Assembly (NCBI GenBank): GCA_051294375.1
Contig: CM119265.1
Coordinates: 17,325,172 to 17,389,171, forward strand
Source of the DNA: Paraspadella gotoi
Taxonomy: Eukaryota; Chaetognatha
DNA length: 64,000 nucleotides
Reading direction: 5' to 3'
Shown here one piece after another: positions 1 to 10,433 of the stretch. Below the pieces are notes generated by a model. That model was given only the letters and a program-made list of their open reading frames with translations, had not been told where the DNA came from and ran no database searches. The position numbers and the translations under genes were made by a program. Positions within the stretch are counted from its first letter, which is position 1; each line of letters starts with the position of its first letter.

Positions 1-1032
1 TTTGTCGTTTCTAAGAATTGAGCGATGTTTCTTTTAATAAAGGCGTTTCTTAAAATTTGATTGACGCTGGGCCTGAGGTCAGGGTTTTGATGCAGCATTT
101 GTCGAATGAGTGTGCAGAGATCGGCGCTGTAGTTTCGTGGCATAGCCGGCATTTTTCCTTTCAATATTTTATACACCAGTGAGTTCATGTCTTTAGCATT
201 GAAGGCGTGCTTCAAAGTTGCCATTTCGTAGACGCAACAACCAAGCGCCCATACATCGGATTTGTGGTTGTACGGTTTGTTGGAAAAAAGCTCGGGACTC
301 ATGTAATAAGGAGTGCCAATGAGAGTGCTTGCCATGTCTGTGCTGCTGTCAAGAACGCGGGCGATACCCAAATCCCCCAACTTAACAATTTTGCTTTTTG
401 TCAAAAAAATGTTTTGAGTCTTGAGATCTCGGTGAAGAATGTTCCGTTCGTGAAGATACTGCAGTGCCATGGAAATTTGGACAAACCATTCAACAATCTA
501 TAAAAAGGTATTAAAATTAAACAAGTAATCTAAAAAAAAACAGCTGATTTTCACTAATTACAAATTTTCAAAATATTAAATTTTTATCAACTACGTAGGT
601 ACTAAGTAGTTGTAACGTAGGTTCGAGGGAGGGAATGGTCATTTTCTAACATTTGAAATAGTTATAAAAATTTTCTACCAATTTCATAGCACTTCTCATA
701 TGGCATACCTGTTTCTCCTCCAAATAGGCTCCGTTTTGCTTTTTCAACCGGTCGTATAAGTCGCCTCCTTCGCAGTATCCCATGGCGATACAAAGGAAAC
801 CATCCTTGCTTTCAAAACTGTCTTTGTAAGCAACGATGTTTGGATGTTTTAAGGTCGATAGGAGTTTGGCTTCTTGCTCTGCGGATTCCCGTTCTTTTTT
901 GGAAGAAGTCGACAAATCTATTTTTTTTAGAACGTATTGTTTTTTATCCTGTCGATGTTTGACTAACCATACTTCGCCGTAACTTCCCTTTCCAATAACG
1001 CGGATTCGATTGTAGTCATTCAGAGTCATCAT
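1..1032 (-). CDS. NEK4: NEK4-like NIMA-related kinase, N-terminal part
   Basis: Ser/Thr protein kinase of the NIMA-related family; NEK4 relatives act in ciliary and DNA-damage processes. Two exons are visible: 1032-709 and 497-1 (intron 708-498, GT-AG, phase 0). The gene runs off the window start. The translation shows the glycine loop GKGSYGEV, the catalytic lysine in YVLKKIDL, HRDLKTQN, the NEK-type GDLGIAR in place of DFG, GTPYYMSPE and a late RPSV motif. The kinase domain is essentially complete, while the long regulatory tail lies outside. The stretches around MASTLIGTPYYMSPELFS and MATLKHAFNAKDMNSLVY are as in vertebrate NEK4, which supports that subfamily over NEK1 or NEK3. The start is the first ATG of a tandem ATG ATG. 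An acceptor-like TAG sits 8 bases upstream (1041-1043). The gene follows DNAAF3 on the same strand with a 217-base gap. Confidence 0.9.
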
Positions 1033-1249
1033 TAAAGAGACTAAAGAGAGTCATCCCAGTGTTCCAGAGGTGACTAAACTTCAATTTGTACAATGTACAA
1101 TGTCTAAGATGATCACAAATGAGATAGGGTACGCCAATTGAATTTTTTAAATACATTTAAGACGACTCTTTATAGGGTATATTTGTGACAAACTAATCAA
1201 ATAAATATTTAAACATGAATTGTACTATCATTATCATAACAGAATTTCA

Positions 1250-2656
1250 TCATTCCTCGTAAACAAAGTCAAATCTGGCAACAGCATCTTTTTCGGCGTT
1301 AAAAGTAGTTTTTTGCTTGAAACCGGCTCTGTCGGCCATAGAAATGATTTTCCCCGCATACTGATCGTGATTTTCTTTTCTCAAATCCAAAACAAACTTG
1401 CTAGATTCGACGACGAGTTCCGCTTTCTCAGCAAACAAGCATTTGAGTTCCGGCTCCAGAAGGTGGACAAGAGAATTTGAAAAAAAAGCGAAGTTAAAAC
1501 TGCGCTGGAACTCATGTTTTTTTGCAATATCTCTCGTGCTGGCGAGCGGCAGAAAAATGACTTTAAAATCCCCAACATCGATGGCACTATGCTGGGAAGA
1601 CTCTGCCATGGAAAGGCCCGTTTGAATACTCTCTTGGACGATTTCATCTAAAGTTGGTTCTTCGGTGATTTCCGTAATTTTCGGCCCGTCTCCGTCCCCT
1701 TTTTCCTCCTTGACCGTTTTATTTTCGTATCTGGTTCGGTGAGCGATTTCGTAGAACATGGTCGTTACTGCATGACTGGAAATGGTGACAGCGGTAGAAA
1801 CATGTACCCCGTTCCGGGTTTTTAGCAACTCTGGATCTTCGGCTTCGATCCCGTAGGCGATGTAAGGAGACGTGACGATATCCCCAAAGTACCCGCGTTT
1901 CGCCATTTTTTCGCCCTTTACGCGAACTAAAGCGCCGGAAGAAAGCGTGCGGTTGGGAAATTCATAGCAACCGTCACGGCTCTCGAAGGCGATGCCCTTT
2001 TCGCGCCAATCCGCGTACTGTTTGGAGTTGATCGTCGTCGCCTCCTTCGGTAACAATTTCATGTTGTAGTCCCAGTCAAAGGCGTTCCGTCGAAAGTCGT
2101 AACGAGTCCCCAGGTATTGTCGGTTGCGGCCGTCCCAAAGTTCATGAATAGGAAATTTTTCGACGTCGGTATCTCTCCAGAATTTAAGGATGAATTCCAT
2201 GAAGTCCCGCTCTTTAAACTTGAGCCGTGATAAGTCGACGAGTGAGAGTTTTTCCGACATGAAATCCAAATTGGTCACCATCTTGATCGTCTCATTCGCA
2301 AAATTGGTCAAATAATCCCTCGTTTGCGGTCGTAACAATGAATTGCCAAACAACTCCAAGAAGGTTTCCGTCTTTTCTTGGAGCCCCAAGACTTCGAGAG
2401 GCTCCACGGCCAGACGGAGGAAAAGGATCTGGCGGGCAACGGATTCCAGGTTGCTCTCGATCACGTAAAAGTTCACTTTTCTTCGGGAATGACGATAGCT
2501 TCGTGCGATTGTCGTCAGGACGTGACGGGCGTCCCCTGCTCCCACGAGGAGAACGTTTGCCGGATCTTCGCCTGTCGCGTCGGAAGGAATCGCGGGAAGA
2601 ATGTCGAACGTAGGGCTAAAACCCCACCAGCTTATGTTTCCGAGACTTTGTGTCAT
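1250..2656 (-). CDS. DNAAF3: Dynein axonemal assembly factor 3, single exon
   Basis: Cytoplasmic factor (PF22 in Chlamydomonas) needed to preassemble axonemal dynein arms before import into motile cilia. The 468-residue intact frame starts MTQSLGNISWWGFSPTFD, which matches the usual DNAAF3 beginning. It continues with a methyltransferase-like LLVGAGDARHVLTTIAR segment and FYVIESNLESVARQILFL, typical of the DUF4470 region, then a DUF4471-like second half with ERDFMEFILKFWRD and LWDGRNRQYLGTRYD. It is slightly shorter than the human protein, and no intron is needed. A very clean acceptor (pyrimidine run then CAG, 2664-2666) lies only 7 bases before the ATG. The product implies that the animal has motile cilia. 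NEK4 follows downstream, so co-transcription is possible. Confidence 0.93.
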   Translation of the reverse strand: MTQSLGNISWWGFSPTFDILPAIPSDATGEDPANVLLVGAGDARHVLTTIARSYRHSRRKVNFYVIESNLESVARQILFLRLAVEPLEVLGLQEKTETFLELFGNSLLRPQTRDYLTNFANETIKMVTNLDFMSEKLSLVDLSRLKFKERDFMEFILKFWRDTDVEKFPIHELWDGRNRQYLGTRYDFRRNAFDWDYNMKLLPKEATTINSKQYADWREKGIAFESRDGCYEFPNRTLSSGALVRVKGEKMAKRGYFGDIVTSPYIAYGIEAEDPELLKTRNGVHVSTAVTISSHAVTTMFYEIAHRTRYENKTVKEEKGDGDGPKITEITEEPTLDEIVQESIQTGLSMAESSQHSAIDVGDFKVIFLPLASTRDIAKKHEFQRSFNFAFFSNSLVHLLEPELKCLFAEKAELVVESSKFVLDLRKENHDQYAGKIISMADRAGFKQKTTFNAEKDAVARFDFVYEE

Positions 2657-3034
2657 TGGTGATCTGAGGTAAAAAAGAGAAACTTAAAATAAAACATTAA
2701 TTTATCGTAGAATGCAAAAATAAATGTATTTTCACAATTTAGTATTTAAAGTATTTATTATTTAAAGTATTTGCAGATAGTAATTTAAATTTTTCGTAGA
2801 TCTCGAACACGATTGCTCTTTTTTTTATCTTAACAATTTCCCGTTCCCTTTTGTTAGCCTAAAACGCTACCTTAGAAAAACAATTTCAATTTTGTGTTTT
2901 GAAAAAAAAAAAATTAAATAAAAAAAAAAAATAAATAATGATCGATACTCTATTCGAATTTGGGATTTCGTTCCTCACAACATTTATTATTTACAATTGT
3001 TATACTTTTCATTCTCGTGAACATATAAAATTGT
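2657..3034. other. AT-rich intergenic DNA upstream of DNAAF3
   Basis: Holds A and T homopolymer runs and no credible coding frame. It should contain the DNAAF3 promoter, but no motif stands out apart from the splice acceptor next to the start codon. Confidence 0.5.
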
Positions 3035-3538
3035 TGTCCACTCCGAGGCACAACTCGCCAGCCTCAACCCGATGAAGGAAGCTCCCGGTTTCGTCCCTGG
3101 ATCCCTATCTCGCCCCGCCGATATATTTGTCCCCAATTGGATAGACGGCCGGAAAATCGCCTTTGACGTATCCGTCGTCTCCCCAGTTCAGGAGGCGATA
3201 ATCCTCCAAGCCGCCATGGCTCCCGCCGCCGCTATCGAGATGCGGAAATCCGACAAAATACGCGGCCACTTCGCCAACTGCCAGTCCCAACCCAAGGCAT
3301 ATTTTTTCAGCCTCTCATTGTAGAAACTTTCGGCGGTTGGGACAGGGAAGCCCTGATCTTCCTCAAAGCCCTAGCCCACCAAAACGCTCGACGATGGGTC
3401 AAAAACAGCGCGCAAGAATGCAAATTCTTTTTTCAGCGCCTGTCAGTCGCTCTACAACGAGGCAACACAACCTTGCTTACGAACCAAATCATGCCTTTTA
3501 AGAATCTCTGGACTACCGAAGCATCTCGCCGGGGTTGA
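3035..3538 (+). pseudogene. Reverse transcriptase C-terminal relic, copy 1
   Basis: Decayed end of a retroelement polyprotein. The first part reads DIFVPNWIDGRKIAFDVSVV and then VQEAIILQAA. After a one-base shift inside a T run near 3303 it continues in another frame as IVETFGGWDREALIFLKALA, FFFQRLSVALQRGNTTL and ends at a TGA around 3536-3538. This order (P.W..G...AFDV, then VETFGGW, then LFQRLS..L.RGN) is the C-terminal signature of a reverse-transcriptase family common in marine invertebrate genomes; the assignment is by recall. No upstream RT domain is present. A second diverged copy begins near 4741. GC content is well above the flanks. Confidence 0.7.
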
Positions 3539-4205
3539 GGAGTTTCCTCAAATATTCTTCGAATATTCTCGGGGGCGTTTTAGGAGGACGGACCGGCGGG
3601 TCCTAACAATAGCATCTTTCCTATAATGTTCCAAGAACATTCAAATACTCAAAACTAAATTAAAAATTAAAAAATTAAAAATTCTCTGCTCGTTTCCATC
3701 TCACATGAAAGCTCTTTGCTCTCATTTTCATTTTTGTATTTTGTTTCAATGTAGACTATACAATTGCTTGACGTCTAATTCCTCAGAATTAGTAACATTG
3801 TTGTTTTCCTTTTTCCTTTCAGAAAAAAAAATTCTTTCCAGAAAAAAAGTTTTTGTTTAATATTTATGTTTTAGTCGGCGATCCTGCATTTTAAAACACT
3901 CGGAAGGCTTATGTAAAGAGAAAATGAAGGAAAAAAATAAAAAAAATTTAAAAAAAATTGTTTTTTGCTAAAAAAAAATAAATTAGGTTACTTTTATTTT
4001 CGCTTGTTATTTTTAATTTTAATTAAATACTTATTTTCACTATGGAGAGACAGTGCATAAGAAACAAAAAATTTTAAATTTTTGCCATATATTTTAACTT
4101 AATTTCTAAATCATCATCATTATTTTATTTTATTTTTATTTTTTATTTTTGGTTGTGAAGAAACCCTTCCAAAACCTATGGGGGATAGATGGAAGAAGAC
4201 ATAAA
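3539..4205. other. AT-rich intergenic DNA
   Basis: Low-complexity AT-rich sequence between the first reverse transcriptase relic and a GGTTAGG-type minisatellite. No coding frame or structured RNA was recognised. Confidence 0.5.
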
Positions 4206-4310
4206 GCCTTAAATGAACTGAAGGGTGGGTTAAGGTTAGGGGTGGTTAAGGTTAGGGGTGGTTAAGGTTAGGAGTGGTTAAGGTTAAATGGTTTTAAGGT
4301 TAGGGTAATT
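4206..4310 (+). repeat. Telomere-like minisatellite, unit about 17 bases
   Basis: About five imperfect head-to-tail units built on GGGGTGGTTAAGGTTA. The same vocabulary recurs at 32347-32408 and, on the other strand, at 37101-37128, so it belongs to a dispersed repeat and is not a chromosome end. Confidence 0.75.
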
Positions 4311-4740
4311 AAAACAAATTTTTTATAATTTTTTTAAAAAAATATATATTTTTAAGTGGTTTTTTAAAAGCCGCCAAATAAAAACTTATTTTGTAAATAT
4401 ATATCAAAGGCAATAAAAAAAAATATTATAATTACTAATATTTAAAAAATATTTTTTAAAGAATTAAAAAGAAATCCTTAGCTCGTGAAGCTTAAAAACG
4501 TTTTTAATATCATTGTTGTTACGGTCTTAAATTTTCTTTTCTGTAAAGAAACGAACTTTATTTTTTCCTCTTTCTTTTCGTTTTCCCATAAGCCTCCAGA
4601 GCGTATTCAACTCCGGGATCGCCAATAAATATTTTAATGCTCATCAGCATTAAATCGCGACACTGCCAGATTTCTCTCTCTCTCCCTCCCTCATGCCCTC
4701 TCTTATATTAGTCTTAACCTCAACATTCCGTGCGGCGATG

Positions 4741-5144
4741 GGATATAGCCTCGGAATCCCGCTCTTACAGGCTCTGAAAACTACGACCGCGAGGACGACC
4801 TGGGCCAAAACGACCTGATTTGGGGATAAAATCCACTCTGAGGCACAACTTGCGAGCCTGGAATCCTAAACTCGACCAGCTGATATTTTTATCTCCAACT
4901 GGATGGAAGGTCGGGAAGTCATCTTCGACGTATCGGTCGTCTCCCTTGTCCAGGAAGCAATGATCTTCCAAGCAGCTACGACTCCTGCCGCTGCAATAGA
5001 GATGCGGAAATCCGCCAAAATGCGCGGCCACTTTGCCAACAGCCGGGCCCAAAGGATATTCTTTTAACCGCTAATTGTAAAAACCTTCTTAAAGGCCATC
5101 GCCTAGCAAAACGTTCGATGATGGGGAAAAAAACAATTTTCTGG
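4741..5144 (+). pseudogene. Reverse transcriptase C-terminal relic, copy 2, interrupted
   Basis: Diverged copy of the relic at 3035-3538. The sequence from CCACTCTGAGGCACAACTT onward aligns base by base with copy 1, and the other strand is open by chance. Similarity stops near 5144 and the expected continuation (CCAACGAGGCAACGCAAACTT) resumes at about 7020-7065. Later insertions therefore split this copy: elements at 5151-5740 and 5747-7011. Multiple frameshifts make it non-functional. Confidence 0.65.
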
Positions 5145-5150
5145 AATGTA

Positions 5151-5740
5151 CAGTAGGGTGGAATGAAGAAAAGATTGAGCGATTGAACATTATTTTTTTG
5201 TTGCTTAGGGATATATAATTGACAAATTTTAAATCTTTTTAAAATTTTTTTAGCATACAGTATAGTAAATTCAATTCCTTATAAAATCGTTAAATTTCAA
5301 AATATTTTTATTTTATTTTTAAGAACAGATTTGGATTTGCCGTAAAAAACTAAAAAAAATTTATAAAATATGTTATATTATATTTTAATGTTTAGATCGC
5401 AAACTATGACTAAAACGTTTTAACATACATAAGTTTCTAGTACAGAGAATAAAAAAATGAAAAATTTTTATCTTTTTTCCTATTTTAAATGCTGAAGATG
5501 ATAGAATTTTTGATAATTTGTTTTATATTTTTGATTAAACTTTTTATGAAGAATCTGAATCTTTATTAAAATTTACTATTTTATAAGAATATTATTACAA
5601 ATATATTATATTTCACTATTCTGTTATAAAACAATATGAACAAAATATTTTTGTACTAGTTAATCATATTATCTCACATCTAAATATCTTTGTTCGATAA
5701 ATCATTCAAATATATTTTTTGTTCTTGAGTGCTCTACTCT
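5151..5740. mobile_element. Non-autonomous element flanked by AATGTA repeats
   Basis: Begins CAGTAGGGTGGAATGAAG and ends with GCTCTACTCT, an imperfect inverted terminal match. AATGTA occurs immediately before it (5145-5150) and after it (5741-5746), as expected of a target-site duplication. The interior is AT-rich with no coding capacity. A related element sits in a geminin intron at 48596-48916. Confidence 0.5.
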
Positions 5741-5746
5741 AATGTA

Positions 5747-7011
5747 CAGTCCTGTACAAAAAAAATGCTCCACTTTATAACTTTAAATTTAAGATACACT
5801 ATAAAGACATTTTTAAAAATTATATATAAAAATTAAATTTGTTAAAAAAAGAATCAATATGATTAAATTTTATTACAATTGGTCAAGTGGTTTAAGAGAT
5901 ATAATTTTTTAAACTTGAGTATTCCAAAACTAAACGGGGAAAATCGATTTTAATCTATACGAATTATTTTTAATTAAAAAAATTATAAAATAAAAAAGGC
6001 TATCATTGAGTATCATTGTGGTTGTAAAAAAGTTTTTGACATTCAGATTGTTTAAACACATGTTGTAATGTTTATATTTGTAAAATAAAATAAAATTATA
6101 AAATATTTTTTTTTTTTTAATAAAAATATATTTTATAACAGAAAAGTCTTATTCAAATATAGAGACAAGATATAACTTAGTTATTAAATGAATGGATAAT
6201 TTTTATATTGGTCGTACCAATTTCATAAAAAAATTTTTTTTAAATACAATCATGTCATTGATAAGCATATAACAAAGAAAGTAAGCAAGCTGGACTATTG
6301 AGAGTTTAAATATAAAAAATGTTAGCGATTTTTTTATCAGGGTGTAAAATCTAAAATTATTTTATCAGATAATTTAACCACAGTATTTGATCATTTCATT
6401 TAACTCTCATTTAAAATCCGTATAAAAACTTTAAAATTATAGATCCGTCTTTCATCGTATGTTTTAATAACTTTAAGATTATTATTTAAGGATTTGGGGC
6501 AATCCAGCTATCCGTCCGGATGTTTAGTGTAATTTGTTTTTATTTTAAATTTTGTATTTTGACTTTCTTTTTTGCTATTTAAAATAGTTTAAAGATGAAA
6601 CAAAAAATTTGTTGTAATAACAATTTTTTTTTATTATTGTACATGTTTCGACTCTTAGTGTTACGAGTCTTTATCAGCTCGAAGACTCGTAACATTAAGA
6701 GTCGAAACATGTACAATAATAAAAAAAAATTGTTATTACAACGAATTTTTTGTTTCATCTCTAAACTATTTTAAATTTATATTGTTAAATATAAAAAAAA
6801 TTTTTTTTTAAATATTTTTTGTTCAGTTTTGCTGTAGAATACTTTATTTTAAAAAATCACTGCTCCTAAACGGATGGCCCGATTATAATAAAAATTATGC
6901 CAAACTTATCTTTCAATAATAAATTTTAATAATTAATCTTTCAAAAATAAAGTTCATAGGGTGATTTTTAAAGTCTGAAATAAAGTGGCGCTTTTTTTTT
7001 GGACAAGACTG
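5747..7011. mobile_element. Tc1/mariner-type non-autonomous element
   Basis: Terminal inverted repeats of about 30 bases: the left end starts CAGTCCTGTACAAAAAAAAT and the right end, read inward, starts CAGTCTTGTCCAAAAAAAAA; both continue into a GC(T/G)CCACTTTAT block. TA dinucleotides flank both ends (5745-5746, 7012-7013). CAGT(N)nTGT(A/C)CAAAA ends with TA flanks are usual for Tc1-like elements. There is no transposase frame. It carries a long palindrome at 6577-6775 and lies inside reverse transcriptase relic copy 2. Confidence 0.7.
6577..6775. repeat. Long near-perfect palindrome with hammerhead-like core
   Basis: Two arms of about 95 bases pair around a short loop near 6670 (TATCAGCTCG). 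On the minus strand the centre reads CTGATAA, then a stem GACTC/GAGTC, then GAAACATGTA. That is the order of a minimal hammerhead ribozyme (CTGATGA, stem II, GAAAC, short stem III, cleavage site), with the G8 position changed to A. Catalysis is therefore doubtful. Confidence 0.7.
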
Positions 7012-7013
7012 TA

Positions 7014-7064
7014 TCGTTCTCCAACGAGGCAACGCAAACTTGATCATAAACCAGAACGTTGACT
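7014..7064 (+). pseudogene. Distal piece of reverse transcriptase relic copy 2
   Basis: Matches 3470-3520 of copy 1 (CAACGAGGCAAC...ACGAACCA-like). It marks the resumption of the relic after the inserted elements. Confidence 0.6.
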
Positions 7065-7198
7065 TGACCCATTAACAAATTTTTAATGGCATCTTTCCTA
7101 AAATATTTATAACATTTTAAATCCATCTGTCTTTGTCTAAAGCTTATCTATGCCTTTGAACTTAATTTTTAATGCTCACCTATAACCATTAACCATTA

Positions 7199-9266
7199 GA
7201 CCTTGCCATATATGAAAAGTTTTGAAATATAAAAAAAACGAGTTATGTGTAAAAGGTGCCCATACATCATATGAATTTTTTGAACATTTTTTAAAAAAAA
7301 AAATTTACAGTAAATGCTGCCAACTTTGAAAAAAATGAAAATAAATGGTAAAAAATGGACTTTTTGCTAAATATCTTTAAAAGCTTTATTGCGAGAGGGA
7401 GAAACCCAAACTATCTTGTAGAGTGGAAAAAATTGACTATGTTACATACCTTGCGTTATAAATTAAGTGAATTTTTTACTAAGTAAAATTTTTTTATAAC
7501 TTATTGTTTTGGGCAATTTTTGATAAAAATTTTTAAAAATGATATTTTTAACAAAGTTCGTGAAATATTTTGTAAAAAAAATTACGGCGAATTGAATAAA
7601 GAAATAATTGCCTTTGTTTTGCTGAAAGAATTTTTAAAAAAGGATTATCGGTTAAAAAGTTATAATTTTTTTAAATTTAAAAAAAATCACTTTCCTTAAT
7701 AATTATTTTTATTTAATAGGTTGAACTAGGCTAAAGGTAAAAAGGGAATGTACTTTTCTCAGAGTAAATAAAAAAATAGTAAATTCTGATTTGACAATGG
7801 GTAACTTTAATATTTTGTCTCACCAGGTCATTAAAGTTTTTTTTAAATTTTTATCATTTTATAATGGAATTATGACTTTTAAATAAGATAGTTTTTTATT
7901 TTTTTTTCTATATAAAATATAAAGAAAAATTGACAAAAGCGATTAAATGATAAAATTGATAAAATGAGACAAAGAGTAAAATTAATGAAAGTTAAATAAC
8001 TGAAAAAAGAGTTGCTTGCAGCTTGCCGGTCGAGAAAAAAAAGGTATAGTGCCAAGAAAGAAAACTAGTTATTCTATTTTTTTGTTATCTATTCAAGATT
8101 TATAGTTAATAATTAAGTCTATTGTAAATAGTTGATTTAGTTTTGAAATAAATATAAATTTTCATTCATCTTTATTTTTATTCATTTCATATCTTTTATA
8201 GTTAATGAATTTATCAACAAGTCGGATCTATTCTTAAATTAATCAAGCAAGCTTAATATATTTTTCCAAGTCTTTTACAACCTTTGATTAAGCAATATAT
8301 TAACACAAATTATAATTCAACTCAGTTCTGGAGAACTAGCTTGAAAAGTAATTTATGAAAAAAATAGAATAACTAGTTTTCTTTCTTTGGCACTCTAGAC
8401 TTTTTTTTCTCGATCGGTAAGCAGCAAGCAACTTTCTCTCAGTTGCTTAACTTTCATTAATTTTACTCTTTTTGTCTCATTTTATCAATTTTTAATCATT
8501 TAATCGCTTTTGTCAATTTTTCTTTTTCTTTATATAGAAAAAAATTAAAAAAAACTACCTTATTTAAAAGTCATAATTCATATAAAAATGATAAAAATTA
8601 AAAAAAACTTTAATGACCTGGTTAGACAAAATATTAAAGTTACCCATTGTCAAATCAGAATTTACTATTTTTTTTATTTACTCTAGAAAAGTACATTCCC
8701 TTTTTCTCTTTAGCCTAGTTCAAACCTATTAAATAAAAATAATTATTAAGGAAAGTGATTTTTTTTAATTTAAAAAAATTATAACTTTTTAACCGATAAT
8801 CCTTTTTTAAAAATTCTTTCAGCAAAACAAAGGCAATTATTTTTTAATTCAATTCGCCGTAATTTTTTTTACAAAATATTTTTATTTAAAAATATTATTT
8901 TTTAACAAACATTGTTAAAAATATTATTTTTTAAAAATTTTAACAAAAATTGCCCAAAACAATAGGTTTTAAAAACAATTTTCCTTAGTAAAAAATTCAC
9001 TTAATTTATAATGCGAGGTATGTAACATGGTCAATTTTTTCCGCTCTACAAGATAGTTTGGGTTTCGTCCCTCTAGCAATAAAGCTTTTAAAGATATTTA
9101 GCAAAGTGTCCATTTTTTACCATTTATTTCATTTTTTTCAAAGTTGGCAGCATTTATTGTAAATTTTTTTTTGAAAAAAAATGTTCAAAAAATTCATATG
9201 ATGTATGGGCACCTTTTACACAATACTCGTTTTTTGATTTCAAAACTTTTCATATATGGCAAGGTC
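7199..9266. mobile_element. Large fold-back element with arms of about 870 bases
   Basis: The outer ends read GACCTTGCCATATATGAAAA and its reverse complement. TA dinucleotides flank both sides (7197-7198, 9267-9268). The arms (about 7199-8082 and 8358-9266) stay alignable throughout with small indels and separate a central spacer of about 275 bases. No coding frame was found, so this is a non-autonomous fold-back or MITE-like DNA element. Long inverted arms of this kind can yield double-stranded RNA if transcribed. Confidence 0.8.
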
Positions 9267-9806
9267 TATTATTAACCATACAATCATTTAACATACAAAT
9301 TCTTTTTTTTCAGAGGCAAAAAAAAATATTTTTTTCTTACTTTTTTCGTTAGTTAGAAAAAACCTATTTTAGTATATTTAGTATTATGCAAAAGTAACAT
9401 AATAATTTTATTTAAAATTAATCCTTTTTTATACATTTTTTATTAATTTGAAATAAAATCTAGAATGAAAAATTTTGTGCGTTCTTCGTTAATTGGCACA
9501 AAAAAATCTGTGTTTGAATTATTGTTTTTAATTTATCTTAATTGCTATTTATATTATTTTTTTAATGGTTTAAGTGTGGTTATTAAGGCGTAATGTTCAG
9601 TGAACACTGTTGTAGATGTAGTAAAATTTTTAAATTTAACTTTAATTAAAATTCTAAAAGTGAGGAATGAAGAAACATTATACTTATGAACATTTATGTA
9701 ATAAAAACTTCATAATAAATTTACAATTTATGCAGTAGGCCATATTTATACTAGTACTAAACCAATAAATGTTAAAATTTCAAAACAGTTTTTTCTCAGA
9801 TTTTTT

Positions 9807-10033
9807 GCAGATTTGGATTTGTCATAAAAAGTTGACAAAAGAAATAATAATTCTTTTTGAAAAATTCCTTCATTAAGTGGTCAAAAATTAGAAAAAGCAT
9901 ATTTTTAAGCTGAAAATTAATTTTTATATATTAAATATAGTTTTTTTAATTTTTAACCTACTTAATGAAAGAATTTTTAAAAATGATTTATATTTTTTTT
10001 TTTATTAACTTTTGACGAGGAATTCAAATCTGC
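9807..10033. repeat. Inverted repeat, AT-rich
   Basis: GCAGATTTGGATTTGTCATA at the left pairs with the segment ending GAGGAATTCAAATCTGC at the right, with further pairing inward through a TTCATTAAG motif. The outer motif also occurs near 5335 and, inverted, near 48710, which ties this repeat to the same non-autonomous family. Confidence 0.55.
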
Positions 10034-10411
10034 AATCAAAATTAAGAAAAGCCTATTTTGAAATTTTTTCGATTTTATAAGGATAGTACTATATATAAAT
10101 ATAGCTACTGCGAAAATTAAAAAAACATAAAATTATTTTTTTTTACAAATTAATGTTTACTGATGGTATGTTGTTCATAATTGACTTTTAGAATTTTCGT
10201 ATGTAACTTTCAAACTAACGCCTTTACTGAACAGCTATAGATTCACAGCAATTTTCTACATATTTTTTCTTTTTAAAAAAAAAAATTAATCAATGATATA
10301 GAATGCGAAACAAAATTAATGAATTATGCTATTGTGTTACTCTTAATGTTAATATAACAATTATTTTGAAAAATTTATGCTATCATTAGTTATTTTTCAA
10401 TTCCTGAACAG
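10034..10411. other. AT-rich DNA upstream of the LRP gene
   Basis: No coding sequence was seen. It ends in a pyrimidine-rich stretch and CAG (10409-10411), a likely splice acceptor 22 bases before the preferred LRP start. Confidence 0.45.
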
Positions 10412-10433
10412 ATATATACTTTTACCCATAAGT

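Noticed and set aside
10377-10433. Upstream in-frame ATG as LRP start
   Set aside because: It has T at -3, lies before a good splice acceptor (10411) and would place 19 extra residues before the signal peptide.
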